Shown here: positions 17,002 through 25,789 of the stretch, in pieces
Numbering within the stretch: the stretch's first letter is position 1
Layout: each line of letters starts with the position of its first letter
Source of the DNA: Tissierellia bacterium
Lineage (GTDB): Bacteria; Bacillota; Clostridia; Tissierellales; Tissierellaceae
DNA length: 63,170 bases
Direction: 5' to 3'
Assembly: GCA_012728125.1 (NCBI GenBank)
Contig: JAAYFT010000086.1
Coordinates: 1-63,170, forward strand
Made by a program: the position numbers and the translations under genes
The notes under the pieces: generated by a model
What the model saw: only the letters and a program-made list of their open reading frames with translations
Told to the model about the DNA's origin: nothing
Database searches by the model: none

Positions 17002-17775
17002 TTATACAATTTTTTTATAAAAAAATGTTCTTACAGGTCTAAGCTTATACTTCTCAGGCATAATAATCTGTTCAGTACTTCCTACGAATAATATTCCATC
17101 ATCATTTAGTGAATTGTAGAACTTAGAATACAATAATTCCTTAGCCTCTTCTGTGAAATAAATCATCACATTCCTACAAAGTATTAAATCTACATTGGTA
17201 GGAAATCTATCTTTTAGTAAATCCATTTTCTTAAATTCAACACAGCTCTTTATATCATCAGAAATTTTATAAGAGTTTTGAATCTTTGTAAAAAACCTAT
17301 TCTTAAAATCTAGGGGTAAATTTTCCAAGGCTTTTTCATTATATAAACCAACTTTCGCCTTATTCATGGCTTCCTCGTCAATGTCTGTAGCCAATATTTT
17401 TATCTCCTTCAGTGGAAAGAATTTGGTCATCAACATAGCCAATGAATATGGCTCCTCTCCTGTTGAACACGCTGAACTCCATAGGGTTAATTTTCTCCTA
17501 TTGCTTAATAGTGAAGGGATTATGTCCTTTTCTAACACATGCCATTGGTTTGGATTTCTATAGAATTCTGATACATTAATTGTCAAATAGTTTATAAATT
17601 GTTCAAGAAGAGCTTTATCATTTTTTAATCCCATAAAATAATCATCAAAATCCTTAAAATTATTCCTAGTTAAAAGGGAATGTATCCGTCTTTTCATTTG
17701 CTTTTCTTTATAATAATTTAAATCAATATTTATTAACTTATTAATATTGGTTTTAAAAACTTCATATTTATCCAT
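17002..17775 (-). CDS. cheR: CheR-type protein-glutamate methyltransferase
   Basis: A 257-residue SAM-dependent methyltransferase. The N-terminal all-helical CheR domain (about 1-80) has NVSEFYRNPNQW. The catalytic domain has the SAM-binding WSSACSTGEEPYSLAM, ILATDIDEEAM and LCRNVMIYF. CheR methylates glutamates on chemoreceptors. No other chemotaxis gene is nearby, so this is an orphan copy, placed at the head of the M42 peptidase operon. Confidence 0.93.
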   Translation of the reverse strand: MDKYEVFKTNINKLINIDLNYYKEKQMKRRIHSLLTRNNFKDFDDYFMGLKNDKALLEQFINYLTINVSEFYRNPNQWHVLEKDIIPSLLSNRRKLTLWSSACSTGEEPYSLAMLMTKFFPLKEIKILATDIDEEAMNKAKVGLYNEKALENLPLDFKNRFFTKIQNSYKISDDIKSCVEFKKMDLLKDRFPTNVDLILCRNVMIYFTEEAKELLYSKFYNSLNDDGILFVGSTEQIIMPEKYKLRPVRTFFYKKIV

Positions 17776-17814
17776 TGAATACCCCCTATATCAAAATTTG
17801 CCCCAAATGAGTAT

Positions 17815-17846
17815 AGGGCTTTAATGCTATTATACATTAAAACCCT
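17815..17846 (-). other. Intergenic hairpin between ispH-rpsA and cheR
   Basis: A 12-bp stem (AGGGCTTTAATG with CATTAAAACCCT, one G-U on the minus strand) and an 8-base loop. There is no T-run, so termination is doubtful; it may protect the 3' end of the ispH-rpsA message. Confidence 0.45.
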
Positions 17847-17864
17847 TTCTAAATTAAGCTCAAT

Positions 17865-19844
17865 TTAATTTTTTTCTATAATATCGCCAATAGTAACATC
17901 AATTTCTTCCTTTTCTACAGGTAAACTTTCCTCATTTTCATTTTCCTCTGCTTCTATAGCATCTTTTAGGCTTAAGCTAATTTTCTTATCTTCTCCGTTG
18001 ATGTCTATGACTTTAACTTTTATCTTATCTCCAATATTTAATACATCAGAAGGCTTGTTCACATGTTCCTTTGAAATTTGAGAAACATGAAGTAATCCAT
18101 CTACTCCTTCTTTTAATCTTACAAAAGCACCAAAGTCTAATAAATTAACTACAATACCTTCTACTATATCACCAATACTTACATTTTTAGAAAAAGCCAC
18201 CCATGGTTCTTCCACAGTTTGTTTTAATCCAAGAGAAATTCTATTCTTTTCTTTATCAAAGGATAAAACCTTAACATTTACTCTTTGGCCTTCTGTTACT
18301 ACTTCTGATGGATGTTTTATTCTATTCCAGGACAAATCCGATATATGAATTAAACCATCTACACCACCTAAATCAACAAATGCACCAAAATCAGTTAATC
18401 TTTGAACAACACCTTCCCTAATTTGATCTACTTCAAGGCTTTCCCATAGCTCTTTTCTTTTATTGTTTAATTCTTCTCTTTCAACTTCTTTTCTAGATAA
18501 AATAATTCTTCTTCTACTTCTATCAAAATCTATTATTTTGGCTATTAAAGTCTTACCTTTATAAGGATTTAAATCTGATACGTAATTAAGTGATATTTGG
18601 GAAGCAGGCATAAATCCATTAATTCCATGAACTAAAACTGAAAGTCCACCTTTTACAACATTTAATACCTTACACTCTACTCTTTCTTTTTCTTTATAGG
18701 AATTTTCAATAATATCCCAGCTTTTAAACTCATCTACCCTTTTAGTAGATAATACTACATTGCCTTCACCATCATCTAATTTAACTACATATACATCTAT
18801 TTCATCTCCCTGGTTAATCAAATCCTTAGGATTTACATCAGGGTCATTTGATAACTCATCTTTAGTTATGATTCCGTCTGATTTATAATTAATATTAACC
18901 ATTACTTCATTATCTGTAACGAAAATTACCTTACCTTTTACTATATCTCCTCTTCGAATCGTAGTAAATGAACTTTCAATTGCCTCTAGCATCTCATTAT
19001 TATTAATATTCTCCATTATTTCAATAACCTCCTTAATTATCCAATCAGGTGTAGAAGCACCTGCTGTTATTCCAATTTTGTTAAATTTTTTTAGTTCCTC
19101 TAAAGGTAGTTCATCCTTTGTTTCTATATGATATACATGTTCGCAATACTTTTTGCTTATATCAGCTAATTTTTTTGTATTGGAACTATGATATCCTCCT
19201 ATTACAATCATAGCATCTACTTTTTTTGCCACTTCTTTACATGCTTCTTGACGTTGATTAGTAGCATTGCAAATGGTGTTAAATATTTTGACTTCGTCAC
19301 CTTTATCCTTAACAATATGGGATAAGGTTATAAATTTTTCCTGGGTATTAGTAGTTTGAGAAACTACACATACTTTATCCATTTTAGGAAGATTTAATGC
19401 TTCCTCTTCTGAGTTTATAATAAAGGCTTCGTTGTTACACCAGCCATTTATTCCAATTATTTCAGGGTGATTTTTATCTCCAACTATTACTATATTATAT
19501 CCCTGTTTATGAAATTCTTCAACCTTCTTATGAACTGATTTAACATAGGGACAAGTACTGTCGATAATATCAAGATTTTGCTCTACCATCTTGTCCACTA
19601 CTTCCTTGCTAACTCCATGAGACCTAATAACTACCTTACTATTATTTATTTCACCAATTTCACCAATTTCATCAATTGTTTTTAATCCCTTTTCTTCGAA
19701 TTTCTTAACAGCTTGTGGATTATGAATGAGAGGTCCTAGAGAATATATTTTATCATCAGAATTCTTAAGTTCTTTCTCTGTCATTTCTACAGCCCTTTTT
19801 ACGCCAAAGCAAAAGCCTGCTTTATCTGCTAAAATAATTTCCAC
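17865..19844 (-). CDS. ispH: IspH - ribosomal protein S1 fusion
   Basis: A 659-residue two-part protein. Residues 1-280 are 4-hydroxy-3-methylbut-2-enyl diphosphate reductase, the last enzyme of the MEP isoprenoid pathway, with iron-sulfur cysteines Cys12, Cys98 and Cys192 and HPE/SQTTNT motifs. Residues about 299-620 are four S1 RNA-binding domains; domains three and four contain LTDFGAFVDLGGVDGLIHIS and LLDFGAFVRL. The protein ends in an acidic tail. The fusion is common in Clostridia, where the S1 part may aid mRNA binding to ribosomes. Residues 61-66 carry a small GEIGEI duplication. It follows plsC with a one-base overlap. Confidence 0.95.
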   Translation of the reverse strand: MEIILADKAGFCFGVKRAVEMTEKELKNSDDKIYSLGPLIHNPQAVKKFEEKGLKTIDEIGEIGEINNSKVVIRSHGVSKEVVDKMVEQNLDIIDSTCPYVKSVHKKVEEFHKQGYNIVIVGDKNHPEIIGINGWCNNEAFIINSEEEALNLPKMDKVCVVSQTTNTQEKFITLSHIVKDKGDEVKIFNTICNATNQRQEACKEVAKKVDAMIVIGGYHSSNTKKLADISKKYCEHVYHIETKDELPLEELKKFNKIGITAGASTPDWIIKEVIEIMENINNNEMLEAIESSFTTIRRGDIVKGKVIFVTDNEVMVNINYKSDGIITKDELSNDPDVNPKDLINQGDEIDVYVVKLDDGEGNVVLSTKRVDEFKSWDIIENSYKEKERVECKVLNVVKGGLSVLVHGINGFMPASQISLNYVSDLNPYKGKTLIAKIIDFDRSRRRIILSRKEVEREELNNKRKELWESLEVDQIREGVVQRLTDFGAFVDLGGVDGLIHISDLSWNRIKHPSEVVTEGQRVNVKVLSFDKEKNRISLGLKQTVEEPWVAFSKNVSIGDIVEGIVVNLLDFGAFVRLKEGVDGLLHVSQISKEHVNKPSDVLNIGDKIKVKVIDINGEDKKISLSLKDAIEAEENENEESLPVEKEEIDVTIGDIIEKN

Positions 19845-20437
19845 TACTTTTCTCCCCTTTGCTTAATTGAATATATAGATTTTAATATATCTTTGCTTAC
19901 TAAGAGGTAATCCTCTTTAGAAACTCTTTTATCATGATATTGAGAAAGGTCTATTATTCCTCCAAAATAAACATTAATTCTGCTAAAAGGCTTATAATTT
20001 CCCTCTATAAAAACCGGTAAAACATTAGCCTTTGATCTAAGAGCTATTAATCCAACTCCAGGCTTAGCATTTTCTAAATCAATGGTTTTTACCCTTGTCC
20101 CTTCCGGGAAGATGCCTAAAACACCATGATTTTTCAAAACATTAAGAGATTTTTTGAAAGTGGATAAATCAGCTTCATCCCTGTCAACGGGAAAAGCACC
20201 TAATTTACTCAAAAAAAAGGCTGGTATTTTATATTTAAATAGTTGCTTTTTGGCCATCCATGAAATCTGTCTAGGATATACAAGGGCTATTATAATAGGG
20301 TCAAAATTATGAATATGGTTAGAGCATATTATGAGATTTCCCTGTTTAGGTATATTTCCCTTACCATATACATTAATTCTATATATTATCTTAAATACTG
20401 CAGTTGCAATAGCCTTGATAAAATTGTAAAAGGACAT
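19844..20437 (-). CDS. plsC: 1-acyl-sn-glycerol-3-phosphate acyltransferase
   Basis: A 197-residue membrane-associated acyltransferase that makes phosphatidic acid. The HX4D motif lies in SNHIHNFDPI and the substrate-binding motif is FPEGTR; an N-terminal hydrophobic segment probably anchors it. It overlaps both neighbours (cmk and ispH-rpsA) by one base, which implies coupled translation. The cmk-plsC-ispH-rpsA order is usual in Clostridia. Confidence 0.93.
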   Translation of the reverse strand: MSFYNFIKAIATAVFKIIYRINVYGKGNIPKQGNLIICSNHIHNFDPIIIALVYPRQISWMAKKQLFKYKIPAFFLSKLGAFPVDRDEADLSTFKKSLNVLKNHGVLGIFPEGTRVKTIDLENAKPGVGLIALRSKANVLPVFIEGNYKPFSRINVYFGGIIDLSQYHDKRVSKEDYLLVSKDILKSIYSIKQRGEK

Positions 20438-21102
20438 TAGCTATCACCCTTAATTATAGAAATAATTTCATTGACACATTCATCAACTGTTTTTCCAGTT
20501 GTATCTAAAAGGTAAGCATCCTGGCTTTTTACCAGTGGGGAAATCTCTCTAGTTGAATCTATCCTATCCCTATTTTCTATTTCCTTTTTTATATCTTCAT
20601 ATGAAATTCCTTCTTCGCCTTTTTCAATTAATTCCTTATATCTTCTTCTTGCCCTTTCTTCAACACTGGCTACAACAAAAAACTTAAAGTCTGCATTTGG
20701 CAAGACTACGGTTCCAATATCCCTACCATCCATGATTACCGATTTGGTCTTAGCTAGTTTCTGTTGAATTTTCACCATTGCCTCTCTTACTTCTTTTATT
20801 TTAGCAATATACGAAACATTTTTGCTTATTCTGTTTTCTCGAATCTCTTTATCTACATTCTTATTATCTAAATATATATGATTATTCCTAAAATCAATTG
20901 AAGTATTTTCAATAATAGACTTAACATCTTCAGTGGACTTGGGATCTAGTCCCTCGTTTAATACTTTCAATGTTAAGGCTCTATACATGGCACCAGTATC
21001 TACATATTCTATGGACAATATTTCAGCTACCTTTTTTGCAATTGTACTTTTACCAGCGCCTGCTGGTCCATCTATGGCAATAGTAATTTGTTTATCTAAC
21101 AT
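20437..21102 (-). CDS. cmk: Cytidylate kinase
   Basis: A 221-residue kinase that phosphorylates CMP and dCMP. The P-loop GPAGAGKST (residues 12-20), VDTGAMYRA and MDGRDIGTVVLPNADFKFFV are diagnostic. It starts at ATG with AGGAGG close upstream and leads the coupled cmk-plsC-ispH-rpsA set. Confidence 0.96.
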   Translation of the reverse strand: MLDKQITIAIDGPAGAGKSTIAKKVAEILSIEYVDTGAMYRALTLKVLNEGLDPKSTEDVKSIIENTSIDFRNNHIYLDNKNVDKEIRENRISKNVSYIAKIKEVREAMVKIQQKLAKTKSVIMDGRDIGTVVLPNADFKFFVVASVEERARRRYKELIEKGEEGISYEDIKKEIENRDRIDSTREISPLVKSQDAYLLDTTGKTVDECVNEIISIIKGDS

Positions 21103-21136
21103 TGACTTCCTCCTAAAATAAAGGATACAAAATAAT

Positions 21137-21154
21137 AACCACCCCTGGGTGGCT
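21137..21154 (-). terminator. Weak hairpin after aroH
   Basis: Minus-strand stem around CCACC / GGTGG with a CAGG loop, then TTATTATTTTG. It overlaps the aroH stop. Termination is probably partial, letting some transcripts continue into cmk. Confidence 0.4.
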
Positions 21155-21522
21155 TATGCTTTATACGACAAATCAGGTCTTAATGCTTTAGCATCTTTCA
21201 AATATATATGTTTAACATCCTTTTGCTCCATATCAGAATTATATAAAACCATAACCCTAATACATTTCCTTAAGCTTCCAACAACATACATTTCATTAAA
21301 ACACATTAGTGCAGCATTTAAGTAACCTAACTGTCTAGCAGCCTTCGCTGGATATGCTTTATCCAAATCAGAAGTACAAGTAAAGATTATACTTATGACC
21401 TTATCTCTATCAATATTATTGTTTTTTTCAATTACGCTTAGTAAGTCTCTTGTAGCTTCCAATATATTATCAGCAGTATTATCTTCAACGGTGGTAGCTC
21501 CTCTAATAGCTACGGTACTCAT
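21154..21522 (-). CDS. aroH: Chorismate mutase, AroH type
   Basis: A 122-residue monofunctional chorismate mutase that converts chorismate to prephenate for Phe/Tyr synthesis. The start IRGATTVEDN carries the active-site Arg7. CFNEMYV holds the conserved Cys and Glu, and LRKCIRVMVLYN holds the second arginine. This trimeric class is that of Bacillus AroH. Confidence 0.95.
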   Translation of the reverse strand: MSTVAIRGATTVEDNTADNILEATRDLLSVIEKNNNIDRDKVISIIFTCTSDLDKAYPAKAARQLGYLNAALMCFNEMYVVGSLRKCIRVMVLYNSDMEQKDVKHIYLKDAKALRPDLSYKA

Positions 21523-21539
21523 AATATCACTCCCTATTA

Positions 21540-21568
21540 ATTATATATTAAATCTTATATCTAAACAA
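21540..21568 (-). promoter_or_regulatory. Promoter of aroH and downstream cmk cluster
   Basis: Minus strand TTGTTT (21568-21563), 17 bases and a perfect TATAAT (21545-21540). Confidence 0.6.
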
Positions 21569-21584
21569 GAGATTTTAATATAAA

Positions 21585-22805
21585 TTAAATATTACTTCCT
21601 GCCAAATAGCCTGTAGAGTAAGCGATTTGTAAATTAAACCCGCCCGTTAAAGCATCAACATCTATAACTTCTCCAGCAAAGTATAAACCAGGGATTATTT
21701 TAGACTCCATAGTAGAGGGATTTATTTCCTTTACATTGATGCCACCCGAAGTAATTATTCCCTCTTCTATCGGCCTTAAGGACTTAAATGTTAAAGGAAA
21801 GTTCTTGATACAATTTACTAATTTCAATCTCTCTTCCTTAGTAATTTGATTTATAGGTTTTTCTTCTTGTATTCCTGTTAATCTAATAATTATTGGGATA
21901 ATCTTTTTAGGCAATAAATCATCTAGCCCATTTTTTATCTGCTTATTATTATTTAGATTGAAATCCCTTAATAACCTACTATCAAGTTTCTTCTCATCTA
22001 AGGCTGGCTTAAGATCAATAAAAAAATGGATTTTTTCATCTAAATAATTGTGTAGATAATTGCTCATAGAAAGTACAATTGGACCAGATATTCCATAATG
22101 GGTAAAGAGCATCTCGCCAAATTCTTCATAAAGTTTTTTATCCTTAACCTGGGCTCTCAAGGTTACATTTCTAAGGGATAAGCCTTGTAGATCTTTAACC
22201 CAATCTTCTTCAATTTCAACTGGAACTAAAGAAGGCATTAAGTCAGTAATCGTATGACCAAAGTTTTTAGCAAATCTATAACCATCACCAGTTGAACCAG
22301 TCCTAGGATAAGATTTTCCTCCTGTAGAAATTATTATTTTATCAAATGTTATCTCATCCTTACCTATTACAACAACAAATTTGTTATCCTTCATATATAT
22401 GTAATCAACCTTCGAATTCAACAGTAGTTTTACATTATTATTGGTTAAAAATTTTTCTAAGGCCTTTATAACATCAGAGGATTTATCACTGACTGGAAAT
22501 ACCCTATTTCCCCTCTCCACCTTAGTTTTAACTCCTAAGCTTTCTAACAGGTATATTATATCCCTGTTATTGAAGCTATAAAAACTACTATAAAGAAAGT
22601 TTTTGTTTCTCATTACCTTATCAAAAAATTCCTCTATTGGTGCATTGTTAGTAATATTACATCTACCTTTTCCAGTTATAAAAAGCTTTTTACCTATTCT
22701 ATCATTCTTTTCAATTAAGGTTACATCTTTTCCTCTAGATCCGGCAACACCAGCAGCAATTATGCCTGCAGGTCCAGCACCTATAACTCCTATTTTTTCA
22801 ATCAT
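21585..22805 (-). CDS. FAD/NAD(P)-dependent oxidoreductase of the HI0933/YtfP (BaiN-like) family
   Basis: A 406-residue flavoprotein. The N-terminal dinucleotide-binding GAGPAGIIAAG with IEKND, the family segment KLFITGKGRCNITN, STGGKSYPRTGSTGDGY and the C-terminal FAGEVIDVDALTGGFNLQIA are typical of the HI0933 family. Some homologues are said to act on bile-acid enones, but for most members the substrate is unknown. It follows the histidine phosphatase gene by two bases. Confidence 0.9.
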   Translation of the reverse strand: MIEKIGVIGAGPAGIIAAGVAGSRGKDVTLIEKNDRIGKKLFITGKGRCNITNNAPIEEFFDKVMRNKNFLYSSFYSFNNRDIIYLLESLGVKTKVERGNRVFPVSDKSSDVIKALEKFLTNNNVKLLLNSKVDYIYMKDNKFVVVIGKDEITFDKIIISTGGKSYPRTGSTGDGYRFAKNFGHTITDLMPSLVPVEIEEDWVKDLQGLSLRNVTLRAQVKDKKLYEEFGEMLFTHYGISGPIVLSMSNYLHNYLDEKIHFFIDLKPALDEKKLDSRLLRDFNLNNNKQIKNGLDDLLPKKIIPIIIRLTGIQEEKPINQITKEERLKLVNCIKNFPLTFKSLRPIEEGIITSGGINVKEINPSTMESKIIPGLYFAGEVIDVDALTGGFNLQIAYSTGYLAGSNI

Positions 22806-22807
22806 TG

Positions 22808-23419
22808 TTATAACTCCTTTAAGTGTGATGTATCGTTTAATAAGGTTAGGACATTATTATATTTCCTACACTCAACAATACTAAGGGAAACATTTCTTAA
22901 TGAAATATTTTTATAAAAGCCATTACCAATACCTAATAAATTCAAAATAATTATTTTTAAGCTTGCACTATGAGAAACAATTGCAATATTTTTATTTTTG
23001 TTTTCAGTTATAATCTTATCTACAAACGGCATAACCCTATTTTTTAAGCTTTCCAATGTTTCAGCTCCTTCTAATGTTAATTTATCTGGGCTTTTCATCC
23101 ATATTAAATATTCCTCTGCATATTTATCTTGAATTTCTTCTAATGTTAACCCTTCCCATAAACCAAAGTTTATTTCTCTGATTTCCCTGCTTTCAATTAC
23201 TGGCTTATTAATTATGCTGGATATGATCTCAGCTGTTTCTAAAGCCCTAGACAAATCGCTACTATATATTATATCTATATCTTCATCAATTAATCTTTTG
23301 CCTATTTTTTTTGCTTGTTCCCTACCTAAATCAGTAAGTCTTGCGTCTTTTTGACCCTGTACTTTAGATAAAATGTTCCATTCAGATTGCCCATGCCTTA
23401 TTAGATATAATCTAGTCAA
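22808..23419 (-). CDS. Histidine phosphatase family protein
   Basis: A 203-residue phosphoglycerate mutase-like phosphatase. The phospho-histidine motif is LIRHGQSEWN; the second Arg/Glu are in YSSDLSRALETAE and EINFGLWEG; the second catalytic His is in IVSHSASL. Homologues include alpha-ribazole phosphatase CobC and broad phosphatases; no cobalamin genes are nearby, so the substrate stays open. TTG 23419 lies six bases after GGAGGG and is preferred to the TTG three bases earlier. Confidence 0.9.
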   Translation of the reverse strand: MTRLYLIRHGQSEWNILSKVQGQKDARLTDLGREQAKKIGKRLIDEDIDIIYSSDLSRALETAEIISSIINKPVIESREIREINFGLWEGLTLEEIQDKYAEEYLIWMKSPDKLTLEGAETLESLKNRVMPFVDKIITENKNKNIAIVSHSASLKIIILNLLGIGNGFYKNISLRNVSLSIVECRKYNNVLTLLNDTSHLKEL

Positions 23420-23450
23420 CAATATCCCTCCTACTTTATTATGTATTAAT

Positions 23451-23459
23451 ATTATAGCA
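23451..23459 (-). promoter_or_regulatory. Extended -10 promoter of the phosphatase gene
   Basis: The minus strand reads TGCTATAAT about 32 bases before the start codon. Confidence 0.55.
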
Positions 23460-23480
23460 AATATGAATTAATTACAATTA

Positions 23481-23506
23481 TATCATTTATGATAACATTT
23501 AATATG
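23481..23506. promoter_or_regulatory. TATCAT/ATGATA dyad cluster
   Basis: TATCAT-TT-ATGATA is a perfect 14-base palindrome (23481-23494), and a third ATGATA half-site follows near 23504. It lies just upstream of the phosphatase promoter and may be an operator. Confidence 0.4.
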
Positions 23507-23518
23507 ATATCTTGGCAA

Positions 23519-23541
23519 AAAAATAAAGCGATAAAATCGCT
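23519..23541 (-). terminator. Terminator of the kor-rpiR operon
   Basis: Minus-strand stem AGCGAT / ATCGCT with a TTT loop, followed by TTATTTTTT. Confidence 0.75.
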
Positions 23542-23545
23542 CTAT

Positions 23546-24418
23546 TTATTTATTGTCTAAATCAGAATCATATACATTATATTTATTCCAAATTCTTTCC
23601 AATTCTTCGAAACAAGTAGTAATATTTTCCCTTTTTTCTAAACCTATTGCAACAATTAAGGCGTTTATTAAACTCATAGGGGCTACTAAGGAATCCACAA
23701 AGGAAAGCATATCGCTAGTTGCTGTCAACGCAATGTCAGAATATTTTGCTGCAGGTGATATTAGACTATCAGTTATACTAATAATCTTACATCCTCTTTC
23801 CTTGCAAAAGTCTAAGGCTTCTAGAGTTCGTCTCGAATATCTTGGATAACTAATACCTATGATTACATCTTCTGAGTTTGCCCTAAGTAATTGTTCAAAA
23901 ACATCATTGGCGCTAGATGTAACTACTTTTACGTCCTTGAATAAAAAGCTTAAGTAAAATCCTAAATAGCCTGCTAAAAACGATGATGATCTTAAACCAA
24001 GTATATAAATATTTTTAGCCTTAAGTATCAAGTCAATAGACTCCTGAAAAGCCCCCTGACCTATTTCATTAATTGTTTTTTGAATATTTTCCATATCCTT
24101 TTCCATGACCTTTTTTAATGCGCTTTCTTTATTAGAGTATTGGCTTGCCATGGACAATCTTTGTACTGTCGTCAATTTATTTTTAACCAGCTCTTGTAGT
24201 TGTTTTTGTAATTCCTTGTAACCATCATAGCCTAAGGTATGAGCAAATCTAACAACAGTTGATTCACTGACGCCAACTGTTTCTCCTAAACTTAATGCAG
24301 TCATAAAAGCAGCTTTGTCATATTCATTGATAATATATTCTGCTATTAGTTTTTGCCCCTTAGTAAAACTATTAAAGTCTCTTTGAATTTTCTTAATTAA
24401 ATCTACATCCATGACCAT
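23546..24418 (-). CDS. MurR/RpiR family transcriptional regulator
   Basis: A 290-residue regulator with an N-terminal HTH_6 domain (about 1-80; TALSLGETVGVSESTVVRFAH) and a C-terminal SIS sugar-phosphate-binding domain (about 110-265; YILGLRSSSF and ISITDSLISPAAKYSD). Relatives usually sense phosphosugars. It overlaps korC by 26 bases and ends the kor operon, so it is probably co-expressed with it and may control it. The ATG at 24418 has AGGAAGAG upstream; a second ATG six bases later is possible. Confidence 0.9.
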   Translation of the reverse strand: MVMDVDLIKKIQRDFNSFTKGQKLIAEYIINEYDKAAFMTALSLGETVGVSESTVVRFAHTLGYDGYKELQKQLQELVKNKLTTVQRLSMASQYSNKESALKKVMEKDMENIQKTINEIGQGAFQESIDLILKAKNIYILGLRSSSFLAGYLGFYLSFLFKDVKVVTSSANDVFEQLLRANSEDVIIGISYPRYSRRTLEALDFCKERGCKIISITDSLISPAAKYSDIALTATSDMLSFVDSLVAPMSLINALIVAIGLEKRENITTCFEELERIWNKYNVYDSDLDNK

Positions 24419-24965
24419 AACACTCTTCCTTATGATTTCTAATTAAATTGTATCCTTCTTCTAAAGCCCTTATATTTAATTCCTCCGTCCCTCTAGGTAT
24501 TCTATTGCAAACTGCTTTTTCCAATGAGGCCTTTGATACAATTTTCGTTATTTCATAAATAGTACCTAAGGCAATTACATTAGATACCATAGGATAACCT
24601 AAGGAATTCATTGCTGTTTCAATTATAGGCACTACATATATAGTTATATCATCTCTGGCAGGTATATTGGGGATTGATTTGTCCATGATTAAAATTCCAT
24701 TAGGCTTTATTGATTCATAGTACTTATCGCATGCAGCCTGTGTAAGAGCTAGCATTAAATCGCATTTATTTACTTTGGGAAAGTTGATCTCCCTACTACT
24801 TATAATTACTTCTGCCTTACTTGCTCCTCCTCTAGCTTCTGGTCCGTAGGATTGAGACTGGACAACATTTAAACCATCATATAAGGCTGCTTCAGCCAAT
24901 ATTATTCCAGCTAAAATAAGTCCTTGGCCACCAGATCCAGTTAACCTCAATTCTTGATGTAACAT
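24393..24965 (-). CDS. korC: 2-oxoacid:ferredoxin oxidoreductase, gamma subunit
   Basis: A 190-residue gamma subunit (POR/KOR gamma domain). TGSGGQGLILAG near the N-terminus and QSYGPEARGGASKAEVIIS are family signatures. It belongs to the four-subunit ferredoxin-dependent enzyme that oxidatively decarboxylates a 2-oxo acid, most likely 2-oxoglutarate, to the acyl-CoA. It follows korB by one base. Confidence 0.92.
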   Translation of the reverse strand: MLHQELRLTGSGGQGLILAGIILAEAALYDGLNVVQSQSYGPEARGGASKAEVIISSREINFPKVNKCDLMLALTQAACDKYYESIKPNGILIMDKSIPNIPARDDITIYVVPIIETAMNSLGYPMVSNVIALGTIYEITKIVSKASLEKAVCNRIPRGTEELNIRALEEGYNLIRNHKEECYGHGCRFN

Positions 24966-24966
24966 A

Positions 24967-25788
24967 TTATACCCCCTTAGAGAAAGAATCTATAATTCTT
25001 TGATACTCTTCAGTATATTCCGGTCTATTGCTTTTATATATTTCCCCGACAACAAACTTCCCTTCTCTTTGCTCTTCAGATAGCTTATCATAGGCAGCAA
25101 TATTTATTGCATTTTCCTTTAGATAGACCATCATATCTACAGCTTCTCCCTTTCTATTTTTCCTACCGTAATAAGTGGGGCAAGTAGTTAAAGCTTCTAT
25201 AAAGGAAAAGCCCTTATTTTTTATTCCATTTTCCACCTGCTTAATTAACATATTAGTAGTAAATATAGTACTTCTGCTAACATAAGTAGCACCTGCTGCT
25301 TTAGCTAACTCGCAAAGATCAAAATTTGTATCTATATTGCCAAAAGGTGCTGTAGTTCCCTTATCCCCTGTTGGAGTAGTGGGTGAGTATTGACCACCAG
25401 TCATTCCATAGGTGTTATTGTTAAATACAATTGTTGTTATATCTATATTTCTCCTTGCTGCGTGAATTAAATGATTACCTCCAATTGCTGAAGCATCCCC
25501 GTCTCCTGTAATAACTATTACATTTAAATTGGGCTTAGCTAGTTTTATACCAGTTGCAAAAGCTAAAGCTCTTCCATGGGTTGTATGAACTGTGTTAAAA
25601 TCTAAATACCCTGAAGCTCTTGAAGAACATCCTATGCCAGAAACAACACAAATCTCATCCTTGTTGAGACCTAAATTGTCAATAGCCTTAACAATTGCCC
25701 TTGTTACTATACCATTTCCACAACCTGGGCACCAAATATGGGGCAAATTCTCAGTTCTAAAATATTCTTTAACTAATTGACTAGGCAT
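24967..25788 (-). CDS. korB: 2-oxoacid:ferredoxin oxidoreductase, beta subunit (TPP-binding)
   Basis: A 273-residue thiamine-diphosphate subunit. WCPGCGNG carries the cluster-associated cysteines; VITGDGDASAIGGNHLIHA and NNNTYGMTGGQ form the TPP/Mg site; the central VSGIGCSSRASGY and HTTHGRA are typical. ATG 25788 with AAGGAGG at six bases is the start, directly after the korA stop. Confidence 0.94.
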   Translation of the reverse strand: MPSQLVKEYFRTENLPHIWCPGCGNGIVTRAIVKAIDNLGLNKDEICVVSGIGCSSRASGYLDFNTVHTTHGRALAFATGIKLAKPNLNVIVITGDGDASAIGGNHLIHAARRNIDITTIVFNNNTYGMTGGQYSPTTPTGDKGTTAPFGNIDTNFDLCELAKAAGATYVSRSTIFTTNMLIKQVENGIKNKGFSFIEALTTCPTYYGRKNRKGEAVDMMVYLKENAINIAAYDKLSEEQREGKFVVGEIYKSNRPEYTEEYQRIIDSFSKGV

Positions 25789-25789
25789 A

